In this document: one piece after another, positions 16,683 to 24,887 of the stretch
How positions within the stretch are numbered: position 1 is the first letter of the stretch
Layout: every line of letters begins with the position of its first letter
Assembly: GCA_002305015.1 (NCBI GenBank)
Contig: DBPW01000002.1
Location: 1-64,000 of the forward strand
From: Bacteroidales bacterium UBA1410
GTDB taxonomy: Bacteria > Bacteroidota > Bacteroidia > Bacteroidales > Dysgonomonadaceae
Direction: 5' to 3'
DNA length: 64,000 nucleotides
The notes under the pieces: generated by a model
Told to the model about the DNA's origin: nothing
Databases searched by the model: none
The model's input: the letters and a program-made list of their open reading frames with translations, nothing else
Program-made: the position numbers and the translations under genes

Positions 16683-17612
16683 TTATTTTACCGGCTCCAC
16701 TTTATATCCCAATTTTCTCAACCCCTCAATCAGTCCGTCTTCCCCGGCCAGATGAGCGCAACCTACTGCTATAAATGACGGTTTTTCTTTCATTAGCGCA
16801 GGTAATTTTTCCAGCCATTGTTGGTTACGTTTTTTATTCAAGATATCTTTTTCTTCCGGAGTTGCAGGACAAGGATCGTCAGGATTATCTTCCTCGTAAA
16901 GTTTCCTTATACTTTCTAAATCATACGCATAGTAGGCGGCTTGCAATTTATCCATTTGCTCTTTCAGGAGGTCGGGGTGTTTGACTACGCACATGAGTAA
17001 TTCTGCTTGTCGAGTGAGCGACTGGGAATTAACTAGTATTTCTATTTGTTCGTCAACGGTTTCCAATCCTTTTACCGGCCGAAATCGTTTGCTCGCCTCT
17101 TCTTGAAAATATTCATCCATACTTTTTTCTCCCGAGAGGTTGGGATAATATTTTTTATAAAGTGTTACAGAGATGAGGTTGCTCAGCATGGACGGTTTCA
17201 AGTGCCCCAATTGATCTAATCCGACCCCCAACCATTCATGTAATGCGCTGTCAAGCAAGACGATATCTTCCTTATGTAATAACGATTCATACGTAATATC
17301 TTCCGGCAAGAGTGCCTCGCTCATCAGTTTCAGTTGCATTTGGCCCATTTCGGTTAAATCGATTTCCCCAATGGTTTGTTCGGTAGATTCAACGGCTTCT
17401 TTTATTCCCTCAATAATATCAAGAAAAGAGATGGGGATAAGGTGATGAGTCCCAAAAAGGTAAGAAGGGTTTTCCAGTCCGTTGCCCGAGACTTTCCAGA
17501 GCAACGAACCGGAATCTTTGCTTGAAGCATTGTTGCATGACAATATAATCAGCCCTACAAATACAATGCCTATGGTTTTTTTCATTCTCATGAGAATTTC
17601 GGGCATGATCAA
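16683..17612 (-). CDS. TraB/GumN family lipoprotein
   Basis: Up to 309 residues; the better start is probably 17585 (MKKTIGIVFVGLIILSCNN), giving a clean lipobox. The mature protein has LLWKVSGNGLENPSYLFGTHH near the N-terminus and SFIAVGCAHLAGEDGL near the C-terminus. These two conserved GxxH and GxxHxxG motifs define the TraB/GumN (PrgY-like) fold, a putative metalloprotease-like family of unknown substrate. It follows the ferritin gene by 5 bp and is probably co-transcribed with it, but a functional link is not known. Confidence 0.85.
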   Translation of the reverse strand: MIMPEILMRMKKTIGIVFVGLIILSCNNASSKDSGSLLWKVSGNGLENPSYLFGTHHLIPISFLDIIEGIKEAVESTEQTIGEIDLTEMGQMQLKLMSEALLPEDITYESLLHKEDIVLLDSALHEWLGVGLDQLGHLKPSMLSNLISVTLYKKYYPNLSGEKSMDEYFQEEASKRFRPVKGLETVDEQIEILVNSQSLTRQAELLMCVVKHPDLLKEQMDKLQAAYYAYDLESIRKLYEEDNPDDPCPATPEEKDILNKKRNQQWLEKLPALMKEKPSFIAVGCAHLAGEDGLIEGLRKLGYKVEPVK

Positions 17613-17617
17613 CCCAT

Positions 17618-18130
17618 TTATTTAGCGTCTGAGAGAGGGACATATGTGCGCCTACCGAGTTCTTTATCCATCATGTAGATACCCATTCCGTTGTCCCCAA
17701 TCAATTTGAGGGCATCAATGATGTTTTGTGCCGTTTCTTCTTCTTCTACTTGTTCATTTACAAACCACTGCAGCATATTTTCGGTGGCAAAATCTTTTTC
17801 TTCGCGAGCCATTGCCGCAATTTCATGAATGCGTGTCGTGACTACTTTTTCGTGTTCCAACGTGTCAAGAAAAGCAGCCAGTAACGATTCCCATTTGGTC
17901 GATACTTTATCGATAGGAGCCAATTCCACTCTTCCTCCTTGCGAGATTACGTAATTTATGATTCTTAAGGCATGATCTTGCTCTTCTTTAAATTGGACTT
18001 TAAACCAGTTTGCTACACCATTCAGTCCTTCTGAAGCAAAGTGGGTTGACATGGACAAATAAAGATATGCCGACCAAAATTCGGCGTTAATCTGTTTGTT
18101 TAATGCAGTTTCTAAATGATTACTCAGCAT
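17618..18130 (-). CDS. ftnA: bacterial non-haem ferritin
   Basis: A 170-residue ferritin (start at 18130, MLSNHLETALNKQ; the frame is open to 18166 but the extra 12 residues are not family-like). It forms 24-subunit shells that oxidise and store iron. Ferroxidase residues sit in NAEFWSAYLYLSMSTHF, FKEEQDHALRIINYV and WFVNEQVEEEETA. It is followed by the GumN-like lipoprotein gene. With rubrerythrin and peroxiredoxin in this window it forms part of the iron and oxygen defence of an anaerobe. Confidence 0.94.
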   Translation of the reverse strand: MLSNHLETALNKQINAEFWSAYLYLSMSTHFASEGLNGVANWFKVQFKEEQDHALRIINYVISQGGRVELAPIDKVSTKWESLLAAFLDTLEHEKVVTTRIHEIAAMAREEKDFATENMLQWFVNEQVEEEETAQNIIDALKLIGDNGMGIYMMDKELGRRTYVPLSDAK

Positions 18131-18238
18131 AATCGACGTGTTTTTTAAAATGATTTGATTATTCAACTATACCTGTAATAACATACAGATACGAAAAATG
18201 TTTGCATGTTTTTTGAAAAGCGTTTTATATAAGAGAAA

Positions 18239-18250
18239 AAACGATCGTTT
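18239..18250. promoter_or_regulatory. 12-bp perfect palindrome between ferritin and spt
   Basis: aaacgatcgttt lies about 110 bp upstream of ftnA and 90 bp upstream of the spt -7 element, in the divergent spacer. It may bind a regulator; no known consensus is claimed. Confidence 0.25.
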
Positions 18251-18340
18251 GTAAAAGAATTGTACTGTTCTTTTGGCTGATGATGAGTACTCTTAATCCA
18301 TAAATTAAAAATAATTGAAGGCGGAATATGAATTTATTAT

Positions 18341-18348
18341 TATCTTTG
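18341..18348 (+). promoter_or_regulatory. -7 element (TATCTTTG) of spt
   Basis: Plus-strand TAnnTTTG, 62 bp before the start at 18411. Confidence 0.6.
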
Positions 18349-18410
18349 CATGCTGCTTTTCAATGGAAATTCTATCCGTGCATGACAGATAATTTTTTGG
18401 GATAGATAAA

Positions 18411-19631
18411 ATGGGAAAAACATCTAATAATTATCGAATGAATCTGTTAAGAGAAAAAATGATGAAATACGATGCCCCGCAGAAATACAAAGCGGAAGGC
18501 ATTTATCCCTATTTTCGGGTTATCGAAAGTGATCAGGATACTGAAGTTATCATAAACGGCAAAAAGGTCCTCATGTTTGGATCGAATGCTTATCTGGGAT
18601 TGACCAATCATCCAAAAGTTAAGGAAGCAGCTATAGAAGCCACAAAAAAATACGGAACAGGAATGGCGGGTTCCCGTTTTTTGAATGGCACACTGGATAT
18701 CCACGTGGAATTAGAGAAAAAACTTGCTGATTTTGTTCATAAGGAAGATGCGCTTGTGTTTTCAACGGGGTTTACTGTAAATGAGGGTGTTATTTCATGT
18801 ATTACCGGCCGCGACGATTATATTTTGTGGGATGAAAGGGATCATGCTTCCATTATTGAAGGCGAAAGAGTCTCTTTTTCTACTAAATACAAATTTCGTC
18901 ATAATGATATGATATCGCTCGAAAAGCAACTGAAACGTTGTGACCCCACAAAGGTGAAATTAATTGTGGTGGATGGAGTATTTAGTATGGAAGGCGATTT
19001 GGCTAATATACCCGAAATCGTAAGGCTGGCAAAAAAATACAATGCCAACATCATGGTGGATGAGGCTCATGGAATTGGCGTATTGGGAGCCAATTATAGC
19101 GGGAAAGGAGTGTGTGATCATTTTGGTTTACTTGACGAGGTGGATCTGATAATGGGAACATTCAGTAAATCGCTGGCATCTATCGGAGGATTTGTTGCGG
19201 GGGAATATCCGGTAATTAATTATCTGAGACACAATGCCCGTCCTTATATTTTTAGTGCAAGTATCACACCCGCGGCTACTGCTGCCGCATCGGCTGCTTT
19301 AGATATTTTGAAGTCTGAGCCCGATCGGATAAAGCGTTTATGGGATTTAACCCATTATACGCTTGATCAGTTCAAAGAAAGAGGCTTTGAAGTTGGACCT
19401 ACCGCCAGTCCTATTATCCCTTTATATATTAGGGATGACAAAAAAACATTCACCATTACAAAAATGCTTTTCGAGGAGGGCATTTTTGTGAATCCGGTAG
19501 TGCCCCCTGCTGTTTCTTCCAATGATACTTTGATTCGCTTTTCGCTCATGGCCACTCATACTTTTGAACAGATTGATTATGCAGTGGAACGTATTGAGAA
19601 AATATTTAAGGAAATGGAGGTCTTGAAATAG
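18411..19631 (+). CDS. spt: serine palmitoyltransferase-type alpha-oxoamine synthase
   Basis: A 406-residue PLP enzyme of the alpha-oxoamine synthase family. The PLP lysine is Lys253 in GTFSKSLAS, with DEAHG at 217-221 and the stacking-histidine region DERDHAS near 141-147. The N-terminal stretch YPYFRVIES and MFGSNAYLGLTNHP and the SRFLNGTLDIH motif resemble Bacteroides serine palmitoyltransferases, which condense serine with a fatty acyl-CoA to 3-ketosphinganine, the first step of sphingolipid synthesis. Related 8-amino-7-oxononanoate and 2-amino-3-ketobutyrate synthases cannot be fully excluded, but no biotin or threonine genes lie nearby. It stands alone with its own promoter and terminator. 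Confidence 0.88.
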   Translation: MGKTSNNYRMNLLREKMMKYDAPQKYKAEGIYPYFRVIESDQDTEVIINGKKVLMFGSNAYLGLTNHPKVKEAAIEATKKYGTGMAGSRFLNGTLDIHVELEKKLADFVHKEDALVFSTGFTVNEGVISCITGRDDYILWDERDHASIIEGERVSFSTKYKFRHNDMISLEKQLKRCDPTKVKLIVVDGVFSMEGDLANIPEIVRLAKKYNANIMVDEAHGIGVLGANYSGKGVCDHFGLLDEVDLIMGTFSKSLASIGGFVAGEYPVINYLRHNARPYIFSASITPAATAAASAALDILKSEPDRIKRLWDLTHYTLDQFKERGFEVGPTASPIIPLYIRDDKKTFTITKMLFEEGIFVNPVVPPAVSSNDTLIRFSLMATHTFEQIDYAVERIEKIFKEMEVLK

Positions 19632-19675
19632 AAGAACCTGTTTGTTCTGAATTTTTTCGAAAGAGTTAGATAATG

Positions 19676-19704
19676 AAAAAAGCCTGTTTTTGAGCAGGCT
19701 TTTA
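19676..19704. terminator. bidirectional terminator between spt and peroxiredoxin
   Basis: agcctg (19681-19686) pairs with caggct (19695-19700), flanked by A-run on the left and T-run on the right. It sits between two convergent genes. Confidence 0.8.
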
Positions 19705-19745
19705 AATTGAGGTTTTGGTTAAAAATAGCATAGATAGAGAATTGT

Positions 19746-20393
19746 TTACTTTCCTTTTTTCTCTTTTTCCGAAAGATAACTGGCAATACCTTCATGGGTG
19801 GGCGTTAGTCCTTTTTCACCTTTATGCCAGTTGGCAGGGCATACTTCGCCATATTTTTCGGTAAACTGAAGCGCGTCAATCATGCGAAGTACTTCGTCCA
19901 CACTCCGCCCTAGTGGCATATCGTTCACTATCTGATGGCGAACAATCCCCTCCTTGTCAATCAGGAACAATCCGCGATAGGCTTCAGGAGAGCCTTTGAA
20001 AACCGGATTTCCGAATTCATCCGCTTCATATTTCCCTGCAAGTACATCGTACTGCATCGAGATGGTTAACGCATGATCGGCTACCAAAGGATAGGTTACC
20101 CCTTTTATTCCCCCTTCATTTTGCGGTGTTTGTAGCCATTTCCAGTGAGTGGTGGCAGAATCGGTTGAAGCACCTACTACAACGGTGTTTCTTTTTTCAA
20201 ATTCGGCTATTTTGTCCTGAAATGCGATGATTTCTGTAGGACATACAAAAGTGAAATCGGCAGGATAGAAAAAGAAAACTACATATTTTTTACCCACATA
20301 CTGATTGAGAGAAAAATTTTCCTCTATTTCCGAGCCATTTATAACTGCCGGAGCCCAAAATACGGGGGCTTTTTTACCAACTAATACTGACAT
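19746..20393 (-). CDS. 2-Cys peroxiredoxin (AhpC/Prx1 type)
   Basis: A 215-residue thiol peroxidase that reduces hydrogen peroxide and alkyl hydroperoxides. The peroxidatic Cys51 lies in FTFVCPTE and the resolving Cys185 in EVCPANW. The start is set at 20393 because the -7 element at 20433-20440 lies just upstream; the open frame reaches 20435 but would begin before the probable transcript. No ahpF-like reductase is adjacent, so it may use thioredoxin or a distant AhpF. Confidence 0.94.
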   Translation of the reverse strand: MSVLVGKKAPVFWAPAVINGSEIEENFSLNQYVGKKYVVFFFYPADFTFVCPTEIIAFQDKIAEFEKRNTVVVGASTDSATTHWKWLQTPQNEGGIKGVTYPLVADHALTISMQYDVLAGKYEADEFGNPVFKGSPEAYRGLFLIDKEGIVRHQIVNDMPLGRSVDEVLRMIDALQFTEKYGEVCPANWHKGEKGLTPTHEGIASYLSEKEKKGK

Positions 20394-20432
20394 AATTCTT
20401 GATTTTTTTATTTGTAATTCATTTTTGACACT

Positions 20433-20440
20433 CAAAAGTA
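20433..20440 (-). promoter_or_regulatory. -7 element (TACTTTTG) of the peroxiredoxin gene
   Basis: Minus-strand TAnnTTTG, 40 bp upstream of 20393; it rules out the longer start at 20435. Confidence 0.55.
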
Positions 20441-20576
20441 GGGTTTTTCCGAATAATAAAAAAATTTATAACTAACTATCCTATATCGAAAATATCTATT
20501 AACTTTATAGCCAATTGAATTTCGCTTAGAAATAAAAATTAACGGCCTAAATGATGCCTATTTCCATAAAAACAAT

Positions 20577-20584
20577 TACTTTTG
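20577..20584 (+). promoter_or_regulatory. -7 element (TACTTTTG) of guaB
   Basis: Plus-strand TAnnTTTG, 30 bp before the guaB start. Confidence 0.6.
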
Positions 20585-20614
20585 CATGCAATAAATTAAG
20601 AAAGGCAAAAACTT

Positions 20615-22093
20615 ATGTCATTTATTGCAGATAAAGTTATTATGGAAGGACTGACTTTCGATGATCTTTTGTTAGTCCCCGCTTACTCCCAAGTGCTTCC
20701 GCGTGAAGTTGATTTAACCACCAAATTTTCCCGCAATATTTCATTGAATATTCCCATGGTTTCTGCAGCTATGGATACCGTTACAGAAACCATGATGGCT
20801 ATTGCTATTGCACGTGAGGGTGGTATGGGTGTAATTCACAAGAATATGACCATTGAGGAACAAGCCAAACAGGTAAAAACCGTTAAGCGTGCCGAAAATG
20901 GGATGATTATTAACCCCATCACCATTACACGGGGAAAAACGGTTGGTGACGCGTTGGCTCTGATGGCTGAATTTAAGATTGGAGGAATTCCGGTGGTGGA
21001 TGAGGAAAATCGGTTGGTTGGCATTGTCACAAATCGGGATCTTCGTTTTCAGCGCGAAATGAATAAATGCATCGACGAGGTAATGACGAAAGATAATCTT
21101 GTTACGACCGATCAGTCGACCGATTTAGAAGCTGCTGCCGATATTTTGCAGCAACATAAGATTGAAAAACTGCCGGTGGTAGATGCCGAAAATAAACTCA
21201 TCGGGCTGATTACGTATAAGGATATTACGAAAGCCAAAGATAAACCTTTTTCCTGCAAAGATAAGCAAGGCAGATTGCGCGTTGCGGCAGCCATCGGTAT
21301 CGCAGCAGATTCTCTCGAAAGAGCAACAGCTTTAATTGAAGCCGGGGTCGATGCTATTGTTATCGATACGGCACACGGGCATTCCAAAAGTGTGGTTGAT
21401 ATGTTGAGGCGCGTGAAAAATGCGTTTCCCGATATTGATGTCGTGGTCGGAAATATTGCGACAGCTGATGCTGCGAAGTTCCTGGCTGATGCCGGAGCCG
21501 ATGCCGTGAAGGTAGGGATCGGACCCGGTTCCATTTGTACAACACGTATTATTGCGGGTGTAGGCGTGCCGCAGTTAACGGCCATTTATGATGTTGCAAA
21601 AGCATTGGAAGGGACGGATATTCCGGTAATTGCCGATGGTGGTTTGCGTTATTCGGGCGATATTGTGAAAGCATTGGCTGCGGGTGGTTCATCGGTAATG
21701 ATGGGATCTCTATTGGCAGGGACGGAAGAATCTCCCGGTGAAACCATTATTTTCAACGGCCGTAAATTCAAACTTTACCGTGGTATGGGATCGCTACCTG
21801 CCATGCAAAAGGGGTCGAAAGATCGGTATTTTCAAGATATGGAAGACGATATAAAGAAGCTCGTTCCCGAAGGAATTGAGGCTCGAGTGCCGTTTAAAGG
21901 GACCTTACAGGAGGTTATTTATCAAATGGTTGGTGGGTTGCGTACCGGTATGGGATATTGTGGGGCTGAAAATATCGAAAAGCTTCACAAAGCCAAATTT
22001 ACCCGAATTACTTCCGCAGGATATATCGAGAGTCATCCGCATAGTGTGATGATCACACGTGAGGCGCCGAATTACAGTCGCGAGAGTGAATGA
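20615..22093 (+). CDS. guaB: inosine-5'-monophosphate dehydrogenase
   Basis: A 492-residue enzyme that oxidises IMP to XMP with NAD, the committed step of GMP synthesis. A (beta/alpha)8 barrel is interrupted by two CBS domains at about 97-210. The catalytic cysteine is Cys308 in GIGPGSICTTR, and the flap and ligand region GMGSLPAMQKGSKDRYFQ is intact. Length is standard. Monocistronic, with a promoter at 20577 and a strong terminator. Confidence 0.98.
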   Translation: MSFIADKVIMEGLTFDDLLLVPAYSQVLPREVDLTTKFSRNISLNIPMVSAAMDTVTETMMAIAIAREGGMGVIHKNMTIEEQAKQVKTVKRAENGMIINPITITRGKTVGDALALMAEFKIGGIPVVDEENRLVGIVTNRDLRFQREMNKCIDEVMTKDNLVTTDQSTDLEAAADILQQHKIEKLPVVDAENKLIGLITYKDITKAKDKPFSCKDKQGRLRVAAAIGIAADSLERATALIEAGVDAIVIDTAHGHSKSVVDMLRRVKNAFPDIDVVVGNIATADAAKFLADAGADAVKVGIGPGSICTTRIIAGVGVPQLTAIYDVAKALEGTDIPVIADGGLRYSGDIVKALAAGGSSVMMGSLLAGTEESPGETIIFNGRKFKLYRGMGSLPAMQKGSKDRYFQDMEDDIKKLVPEGIEARVPFKGTLQEVIYQMVGGLRTGMGYCGAENIEKLHKAKFTRITSAGYIESHPHSVMITREAPNYSRESE

Positions 22094-22115
22094 TACGCTA
22101 TTTACTAGAAAGAGT

Positions 22116-22154
22116 AAGGGAAATATGGCTAAAGTTAGGGTATTTCCCTTTTTT
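22116..22154 (+). terminator. intrinsic terminator after guaB
   Basis: Perfect 10-bp stem aagggaaata (22116-22125) / tatttccctt (22141-22150) with a 15-nt loop and a T-run. Confidence 0.88.
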
Positions 22155-22255
22155 GTTGACCTGTATTGTATCTATTTCATATAGCTATATTTTTGTGGTA
22201 ACCTGATTATAGCCGGTTTGCTTTTTTATTGAATTTGATTGATGAAGTTTTTTTA

Positions 22256-22263
22256 TAACTTTG
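22256..22263 (+). promoter_or_regulatory. -7 element (TAACTTTG) of the DUF3078 gene
   Basis: Plus-strand TAnnTTTG, 40 bp before the start at 22304. Confidence 0.55.
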
Positions 22264-22303
22264 TGCGGTGTAAATAGACATTGTTGTCGAAAATTACCTT
22301 GAA

Positions 22304-23899
22304 ATGAAGTTTACATTCACGTTTTTCATCGCTTGTATATATTCTTTTTCTCTGATAGGTTCCGAATGGTATAATGGGAATCGAGATGCCGGTGAAGTTG
22401 GCGTTTTGGATAGCCTGGACATTTTCAATACGATCACCGATATAGAAAAACAGATGAGAGGAACCGTGGAAAGTCAGGAACAAACCTCGGTTACTCCTAT
22501 TTCTGTTCATTTGCGTGATAGTGTTCAGTTACGGGAAAGGGAAGTCTCGAAGGGAAATGCCGGTTTTAGCGATGCAACCGTTCGTCGTACGGATAGTAAT
22601 CGGCTTAATTCAGCAAAAAAACAAAGGACCAATTATCTGGATTCGTTGTATGTGCGTAAAAAGAACGGGACGTTGGAGCTTCCGGACAGTTTATTTAGAA
22701 GTCCCGATTTGGGAGGGCTGACTTTTAAGGACACGATGATTATTAATCCCTTGTTTTTGCCTGTTGTTTTTACGGGTAAAATACTTCCCGATGATCTTTC
22801 TTTTTATCCTCTCAAAGAAGAGGATCCTTATAAGGGAATACTGATATCCCCTGAAAATACGTTTGCACCGATGTTGGAGAAAATGGCGTTTATTGATGAA
22901 GTTCGCAGACAATATTGGCGGCAATATCCCGATAGGGTAAAGATATCGGTGTACCATTTCGATACGATACCTCGTATTGATACTCAAAAAGATGTTATTG
23001 AAAAATTTAATCCGTTTAAAGAACTTATCAAAGCGGAAAGGACTGCTCCTTTGGAGGCGCCGGCGGTAAAAACAGTGGAAATTGGACGTAAGTACTGGAT
23101 ACTTTTTGGTGAGCATTCGTTGCAATTTTCTCAAAACTATTTTTCAGCCAATTGGCACAAAGGAGGTACAAGCAACCTGAACTTCAATAATTATCATATG
23201 ATTCAGGCAAATTATCAAAAGAATAATATTCGGTTCAACAATATGTTGGAATGGCGGTTTTCGATATACAATTCTCCCGAAGATACCATTCGTAATTATC
23301 GGATAGGAGAGGATTTGATTCGGTATTACGGTAATTTAGGTATCGATGCTTTTATTAAAAAGTGGTCCTATTCGATGAATACCGAAATTAAATCGCAATT
23401 GTTTAATAACTATCCTCCCAATACCACTACATTGAGATCGGCACTTCTCTCTCCTTTATATGTGAATGTCGGAATAGGAATGCGGTATGGATTGGATAAA
23501 AAATCAAAAGAGATAAGGTATAGAAGATTGCGCCTGACGCTGGATCTTTCTCCTCTTTCAGTTAACTACCGGTATGTGGCAAATAGTAAGGTGGATGTTG
23601 GGAGGTATGGGATTCCTGAAGGGAAAAAGTCGATGTTGGATTTGGGATCTACCATCACATCCATCATGACGTATGATATAACGCGGTATATTTCTTGGAA
23701 TTCGCGTTTTAAATATTTCACCGCCTATGACAATGTGGAAGCCGAATTTGAAAATACCCTGAATATGATGCTGAGTCAATATTTCTCAACGCGATTGTAT
23801 TTGAATGTTCGGTATGACGATACCGTTGATCCGGATCCTACTTTTAAATATTTCCAAATTAACGAAGTTGTGAGTTTCGGATTGAATTACAAATGGTGA
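22304..23899 (+). CDS. DUF3078 outer-membrane protein
   Basis: A 531-residue exported protein. A signal peptide (MKFTFTFFIACIYSFSLIG) is followed by a charged, low-conservation region (about 25-250), then a C-terminal domain rich in alternating aromatic beta-strands typical of outer-membrane barrels. FSQNYFSANWHKGGTSNLNF near 275-295 and the terminal VSFGLNYKW, which ends in an aromatic residue as barrel proteins do, fit the DUF3078 family found in Bacteroidota. Function unknown. The unusually long N-terminal half before the barrel resembles nothing I recognise. It converges on fmt with a 4-bp gap. Confidence 0.8.
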   Translation: MKFTFTFFIACIYSFSLIGSEWYNGNRDAGEVGVLDSLDIFNTITDIEKQMRGTVESQEQTSVTPISVHLRDSVQLREREVSKGNAGFSDATVRRTDSNRLNSAKKQRTNYLDSLYVRKKNGTLELPDSLFRSPDLGGLTFKDTMIINPLFLPVVFTGKILPDDLSFYPLKEEDPYKGILISPENTFAPMLEKMAFIDEVRRQYWRQYPDRVKISVYHFDTIPRIDTQKDVIEKFNPFKELIKAERTAPLEAPAVKTVEIGRKYWILFGEHSLQFSQNYFSANWHKGGTSNLNFNNYHMIQANYQKNNIRFNNMLEWRFSIYNSPEDTIRNYRIGEDLIRYYGNLGIDAFIKKWSYSMNTEIKSQLFNNYPPNTTTLRSALLSPLYVNVGIGMRYGLDKKSKEIRYRRLRLTLDLSPLSVNYRYVANSKVDVGRYGIPEGKKSMLDLGSTITSIMTYDITRYISWNSRFKYFTAYDNVEAEFENTLNMMLSQYFSTRLYLNVRYDDTVDPDPTFKYFQINEVVSFGLNYKW

Positions 23900-23903
23900 A
23901 GAA

Positions 23904-24875
23904 TCATTTGAAAACAGCGTGATTCGGGATATGAAACCCATTGAGAAAATCACGAATTTTCATCCGTTTTTTCCCTGCGGGCTGAATGTCTGAAATACCG
24001 ATAAAGCCGTCTTTCGTTGCCACATTAAGATAGGTTTTGTTGTCAGTGACAATGGTTCCCGGAAGCAAAGCATGATTTTCATTCATGACTGAACTCTCAA
24101 ACAATTTCAGATGCAGTGTATTTTCCGGATCTATTTCAAGCACTGTCCACGCAGCAGGATAGGGAGACAATCCCCTTATAAAATTATAAATGTTTTTCGT
24201 TGGCTGATCCCAGTTGATTTTACACGTTTCCCTATATATTTTCGGGGCCGGTTTCAGTTCGGTTTGATTGGCAAGGTATTCATTTTGAGAAATGGTTTCA
24301 ACCGTATCGTTCAAAATGGCATCGACTGTTTTAATCACCAAGCCTGCTCCTTCCTTCATCAGTTTATTGTGAAGGGTTTCTGCATTGTCGTTTTTTTCAA
24401 TCGCGACTTTTTTCTGAAAAATGATTTTTCCGGTATCTATTTCATGGGAAAGGAAGAAGGTGGTCACGCCGGTTTCTTCTTCTCCATTGATGATAGCCCA
24501 ATTGATGGGCGCCGCTCCGCGATATTGTGGAAGCAGAGATGCGTGTAGGTTAAAGGTGCCTTTCGGTGGCATGTTCCATACCACTTCGGGAAGCATTCTG
24601 AAGGCCACAACAATTTGTAAATCGGCTTTCAGTTTTCGGAGCTCATTCAAAAAAACTTCATTTTTCAATTTTTCGGGTTGTAATAAAAAAATATCATGCT
24701 CCAAGGCATATTTTTTCACCGGCGATTGCTGAATTTTATACCCCCTTCCTGCAGGTTTGTCGGGTGAAGTGATTACACCTACCACGTTATAGTCGTTTTC
24801 TACCAATGCTTTTAATGATTCCACAGCAAATTCGGGTGTTCCCATAAATACGATGCGTAAATCTTCTTTCTTCAT
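23904..24875 (-). CDS. fmt: methionyl-tRNA formyltransferase
   Basis: A 323-residue enzyme that formylates the initiator methionyl-tRNA using 10-formyltetrahydrofolate. The formyl-transfer motif SLLPQYRGAAPIN is at 113-125 with the catalytic Asp147 in HEIDTG, followed by the C-terminal anticodon-independent tRNA-binding domain (about 205-320). It starts 12 bp after the ClC channel gene and is last in that transcript. No def gene is adjacent. Confidence 0.97.
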   Translation of the reverse strand: MKKEDLRIVFMGTPEFAVESLKALVENDYNVVGVITSPDKPAGRGYKIQQSPVKKYALEHDIFLLQPEKLKNEVFLNELRKLKADLQIVVAFRMLPEVVWNMPPKGTFNLHASLLPQYRGAAPINWAIINGEEETGVTTFFLSHEIDTGKIIFQKKVAIEKNDNAETLHNKLMKEGAGLVIKTVDAILNDTVETISQNEYLANQTELKPAPKIYRETCKINWDQPTKNIYNFIRGLSPYPAAWTVLEIDPENTLHLKLFESSVMNENHALLPGTIVTDNKTYLNVATKDGFIGISDIQPAGKKRMKIRDFLNGFHIPNHAVFK

Positions 24876-24887
24876 AATCTCCTGTTT

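Noticed and set aside
22094..22303. Riboswitch upstream of the DUF3078 gene
   Set aside because: The only structure seen is the guaB terminator; the leader after the -7 element is about 40 nt and unstructured.
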